Position numbers and translations under genes: made by a program. A stretch of DNA of 23,552 nucleotides from DATAEY01 sp038199035 (lineage in GTDB: Bacteria > Actinomycetota > Thermoleophilia > Solirubrobacterales > Solirubrobacteraceae). Under the pieces are notes generated by a model that saw only the letters and a list, made by a program, of their open reading frames with translations, was not told the DNA's origin and did no database searches. Positions 5,860 to 13,382 of this stretch are shown piece by piece. Numbering within the stretch: position 1 is the stretch's first letter; each line of letters begins with the position of its first letter. The stretch lies in contig JBBPZM010000077.1 in assembly GCA_038199035.1 (NCBI GenBank), positions 1 to 23,552 on the forward strand, given 5' to 3'.

Positions 5860-7431
5860 ATGAGCACGACAGCAGAGCCCGACCGAGTACTGATCTTCGA
5901 CACGACGCTGCGCGACGGCGAGCAGTCGCCCGGCATCTCGCTCAACACGTCCGAGAAGCTGGAGATCGCCCAGCAGCTCGCGCGCCTGGGCGTGGACGTG
6001 ATCGAGGCCGGCTTCCCGATCACCTCCCCGGGCGACTTCGAGGCCGTCCAGGAAATCGCCCGCAACGTCGAGGGGCCGATCGTCGCCGGCCTGGCCCGCA
6101 CCCACGTCGCCGACATCGACAGCGCGTGGGGGGCGGTGCGCGACGCGCAGCGCCCGCGGATCCACACCTTCATCTCGACCTCGGACATCCACATCCTCCA
6201 CCAGCTGAAGACCACGCGCGAGGACGTCAAGGGACAGGCTCGCGCCGCGGTGGCTCACGCCAAGCAGTACGTCGACGACGTGGAGTTCTCGCCGATGGAC
6301 GCCACCCGCGCCGACGTGGAGTTCACCGCCGAGGTCTGCCAAGTCGCCATCGACGAGGGCGCGACAACGATCAACATCCCCGACACCGTCGGCTACGCCA
6401 TGCCGCACGAGTTCGAGGCCTATCTGCGCCGGCTCTACGAGCTGGTCTCTGGCCTGTCGGACGTCGTGCTCTCCGTGCACTGCCACGACGACCTCGGGCT
6501 CGCCGTGGCCAACTCGTTCGCCGGCGTGCTGGCCGGCGCGCGGCAGGTGGAGTGCGCCATCAACGGCATCGGCGAGCGCGCGGGCAACGCCTCGCTTGAG
6601 GAGATCGCCATGCTCCTGCACACCCGCCACGCCGACGTCGGCCTGCGCACGGGGATCGAGACCACCGAGATCGCCCGCACCTCGCGGCTGATCTCCCGCC
6701 TCACCGGGTACGCGGTGCAGCCCAACAAGGCGATCGTCGGGCGCAACGCCTTCGCCCACGAGTCCGGGATCCACCAGGACGGCGTGCTCAAGGAGCGCAC
6801 CACCTACGAGATCATGGACGCCCAAACGGTCGGGCTGGACGCCAACTCGATCGTCCTGGGCAAGCACTCGGGCCGCCACGCCCTGGCCCAAGCGCTCGAG
6901 GAGCTCGGCTTCCCGGTCTCCGGCCAGACGCTCAACCAGGCGTTCAAGCGCTTCAAGGAGCTGGCCGACCGCAAGAAGCAGGTCACGGCGATGGACCTCG
7001 AGGCCCTGGTCACCGACGAACTGCGCGAGGACCTCGGCACCTACACGCTGGACTGGTTCGACGTCGAGGCCTCGTCACGGCGCCCGCCCCATGCGACGGT
7101 CGGCATCACCACGCCCGAGGGCGAGGAGCGCACGGGCTCGTTCACCGGCGACGGCCCGGTCGACGCGATCTTCCGGGCCATCAACGCCGCGGCCCAGGTC
7201 GAGGCCAAGCTGCGCGAGTTCCGCGTCGACGCCGTCACCGGCGGCCAGGACGCCCTCGGCGAGGTTTCCGTCGTGCTCGAGATCGGTGGCGCCACGGCGT
7301 CGGGTCAAGGAGTCTCGACCGACATCCTGGAGGCGGCCGGCCGCGCCTACGTGCGCGCGCTGTTCACCGGTCGCCGGCGCGAGCGCCTGGCGACCGAGCG
7401 CGCGGAGGCGGCGCTGGCCCAGACGCCGTAG
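5860..7431 (+). CDS. leuA: 2-isopropylmalate synthase
   Basis: Condenses acetyl-CoA with 2-oxoisovalerate in the first committed step of leucine synthesis. The 523-residue product is full length for the bacterial long form. The TIM-barrel domain carries FDTTLRDGEQSPG (Arg18, Asp19), the metal-binding HCHDD (His207, His209) and NGIGERAGNASLEE (Asn243 region). A linker holds NAFAHESGIHQDGVLK, and the C-terminal regulatory domain (about 390-515), which binds leucine for feedback inhibition in this family, follows. The start has a good AGGAG 4 bases upstream. It is preceded by the leucine leader, so both transcript-level and allosteric control by leucine are likely. It is separated from leuCDB by about 1.1 kb of debris plus the XRE gene. 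Confidence 0.97.
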   Translation: MSTTAEPDRVLIFDTTLRDGEQSPGISLNTSEKLEIAQQLARLGVDVIEAGFPITSPGDFEAVQEIARNVEGPIVAGLARTHVADIDSAWGAVRDAQRPRIHTFISTSDIHILHQLKTTREDVKGQARAAVAHAKQYVDDVEFSPMDATRADVEFTAEVCQVAIDEGATTINIPDTVGYAMPHEFEAYLRRLYELVSGLSDVVLSVHCHDDLGLAVANSFAGVLAGARQVECAINGIGERAGNASLEEIAMLLHTRHADVGLRTGIETTEIARTSRLISRLTGYAVQPNKAIVGRNAFAHESGIHQDGVLKERTTYEIMDAQTVGLDANSIVLGKHSGRHALAQALEELGFPVSGQTLNQAFKRFKELADRKKQVTAMDLEALVTDELREDLGTYTLDWFDVEASSRRPPHATVGITTPEGEERTGSFTGDGPVDAIFRAINAAAQVEAKLREFRVDAVTGGQDALGEVSVVLEIGGATASGQGVSTDILEAAGRAYVRALFTGRRRERLATERAEAALAQTP

Positions 7432-7446
7432 GCGGGCCCTGCCGCC
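7431..7446 (+). terminator. Weak GC hairpin after leuA
   Basis: GGCGG and CCGCC pair around a 6-base loop directly at the leuA stop codon. No T tract follows, so termination is uncertain. Confidence 0.22.
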
Positions 7447-7551
7447 AGGAGCGCCCCGTGTGACGCCTTGACAAGCCGGGGGGGCTTTACCGTCGATCCG
7501 GTTTCAAGGGCGACGCTCGGCTTCCGGCCGGACGCGCTCCTCATCGGGGGG

Positions 7552-7731
7552 ATGGACATGAGAAGAAGCGCTTTCCTAGTTGCAGGCAGGTTGGCCGGCC
7601 TGCTGGTCGGCAGCACCACCGCCGTAGGGCGTACCCCGGTACCGCGAGTTGCTGGAGCGCCGCGCGGTCAATGGCGTCGACCGGCGGGGCGCCAACGAGG
7701 GGGTCGATCTGCTCGCCGTCGCGGTGGATAG
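7552..7731 (+). pseudogene. Truncated start of an exported protein
   Basis: A G-rich ribosome-binding site (GGGGGG) precedes ATG 7552 and ATG 7558. The encoded start, MRRSAFLVAGRLAGLLVG then STTAVG, looks like a signal peptide: two arginines, a hydrophobic stretch, then small residues. After about 25 residues the frame turns into arginine/glycine-rich sequence typical of a shadow frame, which is antisense to the Uma2 fragment described below. I read it as the 5' end of an exported protein gene cut off by a rearrangement near 7630. A TTGACA at 7468-7473 could be part of its old promoter. Confidence 0.35.
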
Positions 7732-7845
7732 TGACGGCGTTGTAGCCGTCGCCCCCCGACCGCCGATGGACCTTGACTGTGCGCGCCGGCAGGTCGGCGG
7801 TCCAGTACTCGTCGACACCAGCCCGCGCGTAGCGCGACGATGGAG
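7655..7845 (-). pseudogene. C-terminal fragment of a Uma2-family (DUF820) nuclease-like gene
   Basis: On the minus strand this stretch encodes RYARAGVDEYWTADLPARTV, then KVHRRSGGDGY, HRDGEQIDPL and a PPVD block. This is the C-terminal half of Uma2-family proteins (PD-(D/E)xK fold, formerly DUF820), where YA.AGV.EYWI.D...R.V.V is the hallmark. The N-terminal half with the remaining active-site residues is absent upstream; instead the XRE gene and its operator begin on the other strand. No start codon suits it. It is therefore a relic. The open frame that runs through it for 2.9 kb is a high-GC artefact. Confidence 0.62.
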
Positions 7846-7903
7846 CGACAACGCCCGTTAGTCCACGAATCCGCGCAGGTCCGTCCCAGGCACTGCAGCG
7901 AGG

Positions 7904-7923
7904 GCGTACGTGATAACGTACGC
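7904..7923. promoter_or_regulatory. Perfect 8-4-8 palindrome over the -10 motif of the XRE-cupin gene
   Basis: GCGTACGT-GATA-ACGTACGC is a perfect inverted repeat of 8-bp arms with a 4-base centre. The -10-like TAACGT (7914-7919) lies within it, and the ATG at 7928 follows 8 bases after that hexamer. XRE-family repressors bind such symmetric sites as dimers, so the simplest reading is autoregulation of the whole XRE-leuCD-leuB-ilvE unit. Confidence 0.65.
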
Positions 7924-7927
7924 ACGT

Positions 7928-8515
7928 ATGGCGATCGCCGCAGCTCCGGCCCTCGACGTCGGCCCGCGCGTCAAGGCGCTGCGTGAGGCCATGGACCTCT
8001 CGCTGCGAGACCTGGCCGAGCGCTCGGGTGTCAGTGCGCCGATGCTGTCGCAGGTCGAGCGCGGGGAAACCAGCCCGACGCTCGCCGTCGCCGCGCGCAT
8101 CGCGGCCGGCCTGGAACTCAAGCTCTCCCAGCTGCTGCGTCTCGACGAGGGGGGAGCGGTGACCGTCGTCCGCCGAGCCGAGCGCCGCAAGGGGCCGACC
8201 CGGGGCCGTGGCCACCGCTACGAGCTGCTCACCCCGCCGCTGCCCGGCCAGCGCTCGGAGCTTTCGCTGCACACGCTGGCTCCCGGCGCGGCTACCGGCG
8301 GGCCCGGCGACCCACCCATGCACGAGCCGGGAAGCCGGGAGAGCGCGCTCGTCCAGTCGGGCGCGGTGGTCCTGGTCTGCGACGGCGAGCGCCACGAGCT
8401 CTCCACCGGCGACTGCGTGACCTTCGACGCCGACCTGCCCCACCACTTCGAGAACGCCGGACCCGGCGAGGCGACGCTGCTGGCGGTCGTCGGCGCCGGC
8501 CTGCGGAGGAGCTGA
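7928..8515 (+). CDS. XRE-family regulator with C-terminal cupin sensor domain
   Basis: A 195-residue protein: an N-terminal helix-turn-helix (about 12-68; LRDLAERSGVSAPMLSQVERGETSPTLAVAARIAAGL) and a C-terminal cupin barrel (about 110-190; RSELSLHTLAPGA, HEPGSRESALVQSG, LSTGDCVTFDADLPHHFENAG). This is the architecture of PuuR/SutR-like regulators that sense a small ligand through the cupin. ATG 7928 is preferred to the upstream GTG 7910 because the latter lies inside the palindrome and the -10 hexamer sits 8 bases before the ATG. The stop abuts the leuC ATG without a gap, and GGAGGA at its end is the leuC ribosome-binding site, so it is the first gene of the leu operon. Its ligand is unknown; a pathway keto or hydroxy acid is a reasonable guess. 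Confidence 0.88.
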   Translation: MAIAAAPALDVGPRVKALREAMDLSLRDLAERSGVSAPMLSQVERGETSPTLAVAARIAAGLELKLSQLLRLDEGGAVTVVRRAERRKGPTRGRGHRYELLTPPLPGQRSELSLHTLAPGAATGGPGDPPMHEPGSRESALVQSGAVVLVCDGERHELSTGDCVTFDADLPHHFENAGPGEATLLAVVGAGLRRS

Positions 8516-9985
8516 ATGCCCAAGACCCTGTTCGACAAGATCTGGGAAGCCCACGAGGTCCCCCCCGGCCTGCTCTACGTGGACCTCCACCTCGTCCACG
8601 AGGTGACCAGCCCGCAGGCCTTCGACGGGCTGCGCCTGGCCGGGCGCACGGTGCGCCGTCCCGACCGCACCCTGGCCACCGCCGACCACAACGTCCCCAC
8701 CGACGGCACCCCGGTCGCCGCCCGCATCCGCGACGAGCTGTCGCGCGTGCAGGTGGAGACGCTCGAGCGCAACTGCGCGGAGTTCGAGATCCCCGTCTAC
8801 TCGCTGGGCTCGAGTCGCCAGGGAATCGTCCACGTGATCGGACCCGAGCTCGGCGTCACCCAGCCGGGGATGACGATCGTCTGCGGCGACTCGCACACCG
8901 CCACCCACGGCGCCTTCGGAGCGCTGGCCTTCGGCATCGGGACGAGCGAGGTCGAGCACGTGCTGGCCACCCAGTGCCTGGCCCAGTCCAAGCCGAAGTC
9001 GATGCGAATCCGCTACGAGGGCGAGCTGGGCTTCGGGGTCACCGCCAAGGATCTGATCCTCGGGACGATCGGCCAGATGGGGGTGGCCGGCGCGTCGGGG
9101 CACGTCGTCGAGTACGCCGGCCCGGCCATCGAGGCGCTCTCGATGGAGGGGCGCATGACCGTTTGCAACATGACCATCGAGGGCGGCGGCCGGGCCGGCA
9201 TGGTCGCTCCCGACGAGACCACATTCGAGTGGTTGCGGGGGCGCCCCGGTGCGCCCGCCGACCTCGAGGCGGCGATCGGCCGGTGGCGCGTGCTGCCCAC
9301 CGAGGCCGGCGCGAGCTTCGACCGCGAGGTAGTCGTCGACGCCTCGGCGCTGTCCCCGCTGGTCACGTGGGGCACCACGCCGAGCATGGTCGTGCCCGTC
9401 ACCGAGCGCGTGCCGATGCCCGAGCACCTCGACTCGCCGGCGGACCGCGAGGCCGCCGAGCGCGCCCTGCGCTACATGGACCTCCAACCGGGCACCCGGA
9501 TGCAGGACATCTCGCTCGACCGCGTGTTCATCGGCTCGTGCACGAACTCGCGCATCGGCGACCTGCGCGCCGCCGCCGAGCTCGTCGCGGGTCGCCGGGT
9601 GGCCCCGAGGGTCGATGCCATGGTGGTCCCGGGCTCGGCGCAGGTGAAGGCCCAGGCCGAGGCCGAGGGGCTGCACGAGGTGTTCATCGCGGCCGGGTTC
9701 GACTGGCGCGGCGCGGGGTGCTCGATGTGCCTGGGGATGAACCCCGACATCCTCGCGCCGGGCGAGCGCTGCGCCTCTACCTCGAATCGCAACTTCGAGG
9801 GCCGCCAGGGCCGCGGCGGGCGCACGCACCTCGTCTCGCCGCAGATGGCCGCCGCCGCCGCCGTCGAGGGCCGCTTCGTCGACATCCGCGAGTGGGAGGA
9901 GGCCGGCCGAGGGCCGGCCGGTCAACGGGGACCGGAGGTCGCCGGTCGTTCTCAGGGCGCGGGGCCGGATGCCCCGCGGCGGTGA
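8516..9985 (+). CDS. leuC: 3-isopropylmalate dehydratase large subunit
   Basis: Aconitase-family subunit that with LeuD isomerises 2- to 3-isopropylmalate, and probably citramalate to 2-methylmalate intermediates made by CimA. The [4Fe-4S] cysteines are Cys342 (GSCTNSRIGD), Cys402 and Cys405 (GCSMCLGMN). DHNVPT (57-62) and GDSHTATHGAFGALAFGIG (124-142) are family landmarks. The conserved fold ends near residue 460 (FVDIREWE). A further ~28 residues (from EAGRGPAG to the end) look non-homologous and are encoded by palindromic GC-rich DNA. The start ATG abuts the regulator stop and has a strong GGAGGA. It is followed 6 bases later by leuD. Confidence 0.96.
   Translation: MPKTLFDKIWEAHEVPPGLLYVDLHLVHEVTSPQAFDGLRLAGRTVRRPDRTLATADHNVPTDGTPVAARIRDELSRVQVETLERNCAEFEIPVYSLGSSRQGIVHVIGPELGVTQPGMTIVCGDSHTATHGAFGALAFGIGTSEVEHVLATQCLAQSKPKSMRIRYEGELGFGVTAKDLILGTIGQMGVAGASGHVVEYAGPAIEALSMEGRMTVCNMTIEGGGRAGMVAPDETTFEWLRGRPGAPADLEAAIGRWRVLPTEAGASFDREVVVDASALSPLVTWGTTPSMVVPVTERVPMPEHLDSPADREAAERALRYMDLQPGTRMQDISLDRVFIGSCTNSRIGDLRAAAELVAGRRVAPRVDAMVVPGSAQVKAQAEAEGLHEVFIAAGFDWRGAGCSMCLGMNPDILAPGERCASTSNRNFEGRQGRGGRTHLVSPQMAAAAAVEGRFVDIREWEEAGRGPAGQRGPEVAGRSQGAGPDAPRR
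9901..9935. repeat. Tandem palindromes inside the 3' end of leuC
   Basis: GGCCGGCC-GAG-GGCCGGCC (9901-9919) is followed, sharing two bases, by CCGGTC-AACGGG-GACCGG (9918-9935). Each can form a stable hairpin of 8 and 6 bp. They lie in the poorly conserved C-terminal extension of LeuC and not in its folded core, which suggests a small palindromic element accepted into the reading frame or an mRNA-stability structure between leuC and leuD. Confidence 0.55.
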
Positions 9986-9991
9986 CCTGAC

Positions 9992-10552
9992 ATGGAGCCC
10001 ATCACCACCATCCACGGCGCCGTCAGCGTGCTCGACCGCGCCGACGTCGACACCGACCAGATCATCCCCAAGCAGTTCCTCAAGCGCGTGGAGCGGACCG
10101 GGTTCGGCGAGTTCCTGTTCTACGACTGGGCCAAGGAGCCGGGCTGGGAGCTGCCCCGCAATCCGATCCTCGCCGCCGGTCGCAACTTCGGGTGCGGGTC
10201 CTCGCGCGAGCACGCGCCCTGGGCGCTCGAGGACTACGGCTTCTGCGCGGTGGTCGCGCCGAGCTTCGCCGACATCTTCTACTCCAACTGCACCAAGGTC
10301 GGGCTGCTGCCGGTCGCGCTGTCCGAGCCCGACGTCCAGGCCGTGATGGAGGCAGGAGAGGCGACGATCGACCTCGACGCCCAAGAGGTGCGCTTTGCCG
10401 GCCGCACCGCCTCGTTCGACATCCACCCCGACATCAAACATCGCCTGCTCAACGGGCTCGACGACATCGGGCTCTCGCTCCAGCGCGAGGACGACATCGC
10501 CCGCTACGAGCGAGAGCGCGAGCGCCCCGGGCCGGTGACCACATCGCTGTGA
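9992..10552 (+). CDS. leuD: 3-isopropylmalate dehydratase small subunit
   Basis: The swivelling small subunit of isopropylmalate isomerase, partner of LeuC. The 186-residue product has VDTDQIIPKQFLKRVERTGFG near the start and the substrate-specificity loop/active-site motif GRNFGCGSSREHAPWALEDYG (about 63-83), both diagnostic for bacterial LeuD. PSFADIFYSNCTKVGLLPV follows. The tail ends with charged residues (ARYERERERPG). The stop codon overlaps the next start (GTGA), coupling it to the methyltransferase gene. Confidence 0.96.
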   Translation: MEPITTIHGAVSVLDRADVDTDQIIPKQFLKRVERTGFGEFLFYDWAKEPGWELPRNPILAAGRNFGCGSSREHAPWALEDYGFCAVVAPSFADIFYSNCTKVGLLPVALSEPDVQAVMEAGEATIDLDAQEVRFAGRTASFDIHPDIKHRLLNGLDDIGLSLQREDDIARYERERERPGPVTTSL

Positions 10553-11307
10553 GCAGCGCGACCCGCGACTGGGACGCCCGGACCTACCACCGCGTCTCGG
10601 CCCCCCACCAGGAATGGGCTCTCGCGCTGATCGAGCGCTTGGACCTCCGCGGCGACGAGGTGCTGCTCGACGCCGGCTGCGGGTCGGGACGGGTCACCTC
10701 CAAGCTGGTCGAGCGCCTGCCGCACGGGCGGGTGATCGCCGTCGACGGCGCGGCCTCGATGGTCGCGCAGGCCACGCAGAACCTCGGCGACGGCGTCACC
10801 GTGATGCAGCAGGACCTGCTCGAACTCGAGCTGGGCGAGACCGTCGACGTGGTCTTCTCCAGCGCGGTCTTCCACTGGATCGCCGACCACGCGCGGCTCT
10901 TCGCGCGCCTGCATGCCGCGCTGCGGCCCGGGGGGCGGCTCGTCGCCCAGTGCGGAGGCGCCGGGAACATCGACGCCTTCCGCGCCGCCTCGGACCGCGT
11001 GGCCGCGCTCTACCCGTACGCGCCCCACCTAGCGCACTGGCGCGGCCCGTGGAACTACGCGACGCCCGAGGAGACCGAGGCGCACCTGCTCGCGGCCGGG
11101 TTCGCCGAGGCCCGCGCCTGGTTGGAGCCCTGGCCGGTCACGCCGCCCGAGCCCGAGGCCTTCGTCGAGGCGGTCTGCCTGGGCCCTCACCTCGATCGCC
11201 TGCCCCCCGACCTGCGTGCCGCCTTCGTGGCGGACGTCCTCGCCGCAGCCGGCGATCCGCTGGTCCTGGACTACGTGCGGCTCAACATCGACGCGACCGC
11301 CGCCTGA
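10549..11307 (+). CDS. SAM-dependent methyltransferase, trans-aconitate methyltransferase-like
   Basis: A 252-residue class I methyltransferase. The start WDARTYHRVSAPHQEWA resembles the W-x-x-x-x-Y opening of Tam-type enzymes. The SAM motif LLDAGCGSGRVTSKL lies at about 39-53, IAVDGAASM is motif II, and AVFHWIADHARLFARLHAALRPGGRLV matches the Tam motif around FQW..DH. The C-terminal ECLGPHLD-like stretch (EAVCLGPHLDRLPPDLRAAF) resembles the corresponding part of Tam. E. coli Tam methylates trans-aconitate, and the yeast homologue Tmt1 also methylates 3-isopropylmalate. Here the gene overlaps leuD by 4 bases and leuB by 1, exactly where 3-isopropylmalate is the shared intermediate, so I infer that compound or its dehydration product as substrate. 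GTG 10549 gives the natural N-terminus. Confidence 0.85.
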   Translation: MSSATRDWDARTYHRVSAPHQEWALALIERLDLRGDEVLLDAGCGSGRVTSKLVERLPHGRVIAVDGAASMVAQATQNLGDGVTVMQQDLLELELGETVDVVFSSAVFHWIADHARLFARLHAALRPGGRLVAQCGGAGNIDAFRAASDRVAALYPYAPHLAHWRGPWNYATPEETEAHLLAAGFAEARAWLEPWPVTPPEPEAFVEAVCLGPHLDRLPPDLRAAFVADVLAAAGDPLVLDYVRLNIDATAA

Positions 11308-12344
11308 TGGCCCACCGCATCACGACCCTTCCCGGCGACGGAATCGGCCCCGAGATAATGGCCCCGGCGCGCGAGGTCCTAGAGCGTCTGGGGGACTTCA
11401 CCTTCGAGGAGCACGCCTTTGGCGGCGCGTCGATCGACGCCCACGGGACCGCCCTGACCGACGAGGTGCTCGAGGCCTGCGGCCAGGCCGACGCAGTGCT
11501 GCTCGCCGCGGTGGGCGGGCCGAAGTGGGACACCACCGACCCGCAGGCACCCCGCCCCGAGCAGGGGCTCCTGGGGCTGCGCAAGGGCCTGGGCCTCTAC
11601 GCCAACCTGCGCCCGGTCCGTCCGCTGCCCGCCCTCTACGACGCCAGCCCCCTGCGGCGCGAGCGCATCGAGGGAACCGACCTGCTCGTGGTGCGCGAGC
11701 TCACCGGCGGCATCTACTTCGGCGAGCGGGGCCGCGACGGCGGCCGCGCCTACGACACCTGCGTCTACACCGTCGAGGAGATCGAGCGCATCGCGCGCAT
11801 CGCCTTCCGGTCGGCCCGCAGCCGGATGACCAGCGTCGACAAGGCCAACGTGCTCGAGACGTCGCGGCTGTGGCGTGAGACCGTCCACCGCCTCCACGAC
11901 CGCGAGTTCCCCCAGATCCAGCTCGAGCACCTGCTCGTCGACAACGCGGCCATGCAGCTCATCGCCGCCCCCCGCCACTTCGACGTCATCGTCACCGAGA
12001 ACATGTTCGGCGACATCCTCAGCGACGAGGCGGCCATGCTCACCGGCTCGATCGGCATGCTCCCCAGCGCGTCCGTGGGGGCCGACGGCCCCGGCCTGTT
12101 CGAGCCCGTGCACGGCTCGGCGCCCGACATCGCCGGCCAAGGCGTGGCCAACCCGCTGGCCATGCTGCTCTCGGCCGCCCTGATGCTGCGGCACGGCCTC
12201 GATATGCAGGACGAGGCCGCCGCTCTAGAATCGGCGGTCGACCGCGCGCTCGACGCCGGCCTGCGTACGCCCGACTTGGGCGGGAGGGCGACGACCGAAG
12301 AGGCCACGGCGGCGGTGCTGAGCCATCTGCAAAAGGAGCGGTAG
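11307..12344 (+). CDS. leuB: 3-isopropylmalate dehydrogenase
   Basis: Oxidatively decarboxylates 3-isopropylmalate to 2-oxoisocaproate with NAD+; homologues can also handle 3-methylmalate in the citramalate route. The 345-residue product opens with ITTLPGDGIGPEIMAPA and carries GGPKWD, the arginine-rich substrate region LGLRKGLGLYANLRPVRP, the VRELTGGIYFGER loop, SVDKANVLETSRLWRE, and the metal-binding VTENMFGDILSDEAAML. GLFEPVHGSAPDIAGQGVANP completes the NAD site. All catalytic blocks are intact. The ATG overlaps the upstream TGA by one base (TGATG), and the TAG overlaps the ilvE GTG by one base. Confidence 0.97.
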   Translation: MAHRITTLPGDGIGPEIMAPAREVLERLGDFTFEEHAFGGASIDAHGTALTDEVLEACGQADAVLLAAVGGPKWDTTDPQAPRPEQGLLGLRKGLGLYANLRPVRPLPALYDASPLRRERIEGTDLLVVRELTGGIYFGERGRDGGRAYDTCVYTVEEIERIARIAFRSARSRMTSVDKANVLETSRLWRETVHRLHDREFPQIQLEHLLVDNAAMQLIAAPRHFDVIVTENMFGDILSDEAAMLTGSIGMLPSASVGADGPGLFEPVHGSAPDIAGQGVANPLAMLLSAALMLRHGLDMQDEAAALESAVDRALDAGLRTPDLGGRATTEEATAAVLSHLQKER

Positions 12345-13279
12345 TGGACCAAGCCGACCTCATCTGGATGAACGGAGAGCTCGTTCCCTGGGAAGAGGCC
12401 AAGGTCCACGTACTCACCCACGGCCTGCACTACGGCACCGGCGTCTTCGAGGGGATGCGCGCCTACGAGACCGAGCTGGGCACCGCGGTCTTCCGCCATG
12501 GCGACCACCTCGACCGTCTCTACCGCTCGGCGCAGCTCTACTACATGCCGATCCCCTTTGAGCTCGAGGAGCTGAGGGCGGCCACCCACGAGCTGATCGC
12601 CGCCAACAGCCTGTCCTCCTGCTACATCCGCCCGATCGTCTTCCGCGGCTACGGGGAGATGGGCCTGTTCCCCCTCGACTCCCCGGTGGACGTGACGATC
12701 GCCGCCTGGAGCTGGGGCGCCTACCTGGGCGAGGCGAGCAAGCGCCACGGCGTGCGCGCCAAGGTTTCCTCCTGGCGACGCATCTCCCCGGATTCCCTGA
12801 TCCCCCACGCCAAGGCCTCGGGCCAGTACCTCAACAGCGTGCTGGCCAAGATCGAGAGCCACAAGGCGGGCTACGAGGAGGGCATCCTCCTCGACGACAA
12901 GGGCCACGTGTGCGAGGGCACGGGCGAGAACGTCTTCGTCGTGCGCGACGGGACGATCTTCACTCCGCCCCAGACGGCCAGCATCCTCGACGGCATCAAT
13001 CGCCGCTCGGCCATGCAGATCGCCCGCGACCTCGGCCACGAGGTGGTCGAGCGCGACATCGGCCGCGCCGAGCTCTACCTGGCCGATGAGGTCTTCGTCA
13101 CCGGCACAGCGGCCGAGCTGGTCGCGGTGCGCGAGATCGACGACCACCCGATCGGCGGCGGTGAGCCGGGGCCGGTGACGCGCGAGGTCCAGGCGGTCTT
13201 CGAGGACGCCCTCTGCGGCCGGGCCGAGCGCTACCGCGACTGGCTCGACGTGGTCAAGGTCCCTTCGCGGGCGGCTTGA
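12344..13279 (+). CDS. ilvE: Branched-chain amino acid aminotransferase
   Basis: PLP fold-type IV aminotransferase for the last step of leucine, isoleucine and valine synthesis. The 311-residue product has HGLHYGTGVFEGMRAY (26-41), YIRPIVFRGYGEMGL (94-108), the PLP-binding Lys157 in PHAKASGQYLNS, and the signature EGTGENVFVV (191-200, with the pyridine-contacting Glu195). EVFVTGTAAELVAV is the phosphate-binding region. Start GTG 12344 overlaps the leuB TAG by one base and is preceded by AAAGGAG. D-amino acid transaminase and 4-amino-4-deoxychorismate lyase share the fold, but the arginine/glycine pattern and operon context favour IlvE. Confidence 0.95.
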   Translation: MDQADLIWMNGELVPWEEAKVHVLTHGLHYGTGVFEGMRAYETELGTAVFRHGDHLDRLYRSAQLYYMPIPFELEELRAATHELIAANSLSSCYIRPIVFRGYGEMGLFPLDSPVDVTIAAWSWGAYLGEASKRHGVRAKVSSWRRISPDSLIPHAKASGQYLNSVLAKIESHKAGYEEGILLDDKGHVCEGTGENVFVVRDGTIFTPPQTASILDGINRRSAMQIARDLGHEVVERDIGRAELYLADEVFVTGTAAELVAVREIDDHPIGGGEPGPVTREVQAVFEDALCGRAERYRDWLDVVKVPSRAA

Positions 13280-13282
13280 CCG

Positions 13283-13336
13283 GTGGTGAAGACGCTTCCT
13301 TCGTGCGGGCGAATTACCGCGGCGGCCGGGCGCTGA
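13283..13336 (+). CDS. Possible 17-codon leader peptide before cimA
   Basis: From GTG 13283 (or GTG 13286) to TGA 13334-13336 the frame encodes VVKTLPSCGRITAAAGR. It starts 3 bases after the ilvE stop, so it could be translated by reinitiation. Codons 5-9 form the left arm of the stem that masks the cimA ribosome-binding site. The next codons include ATT (Ile), an infrequent codon here. No Shine-Dalgarno sequence is seen, and one Ile codon is a weak sensor, so this is tentative. Confidence 0.33.
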   Translation: MVKTLPSCGRITAAAGR

Positions 13337-13378
13337 CCCGAGCCGCAGCCGGAATTCCGCCCTCCCGCACGAAAGGAA
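13296..13378 (+). promoter_or_regulatory. Long-range stem sequestering the cimA Shine-Dalgarno
   Basis: TTCCTTCGTGCGGG (13296-13309) is complementary to CCCGCACGAAAGGAA (13364-13378) over 14 pairs with a single bulged A. The right arm contains the cimA ribosome-binding site AAAGGAA, 4 bases before the GTG at 13383. The 54-base interior can pair further: GGGCGAATT region with AATTCCGCCC, and CGGG-CGCTGA-CCCG as a terminal hairpin. Such a stem would shut off cimA translation unless the left arm is occupied by a ribosome or a ligand holds another fold. Confidence 0.7.
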
Positions 13379-13382
13379 CCCC

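Noticed and set aside
7468..7496. TTGACA at 7468 as a strong sigma-70 promoter
   Set aside because: No TANNNT lies 16-18 bases downstream (the nearest, TACCGT, is 14 bases away), and the gene behind it is a stub.
7541..10441. 966-codon open frame on the minus strand over XRE and leuC
   Set aside because: It is antisense to three well-supported genes and has the composition of a high-GC shadow frame. Only its last part (7655-7845) shows real homology, to Uma2.
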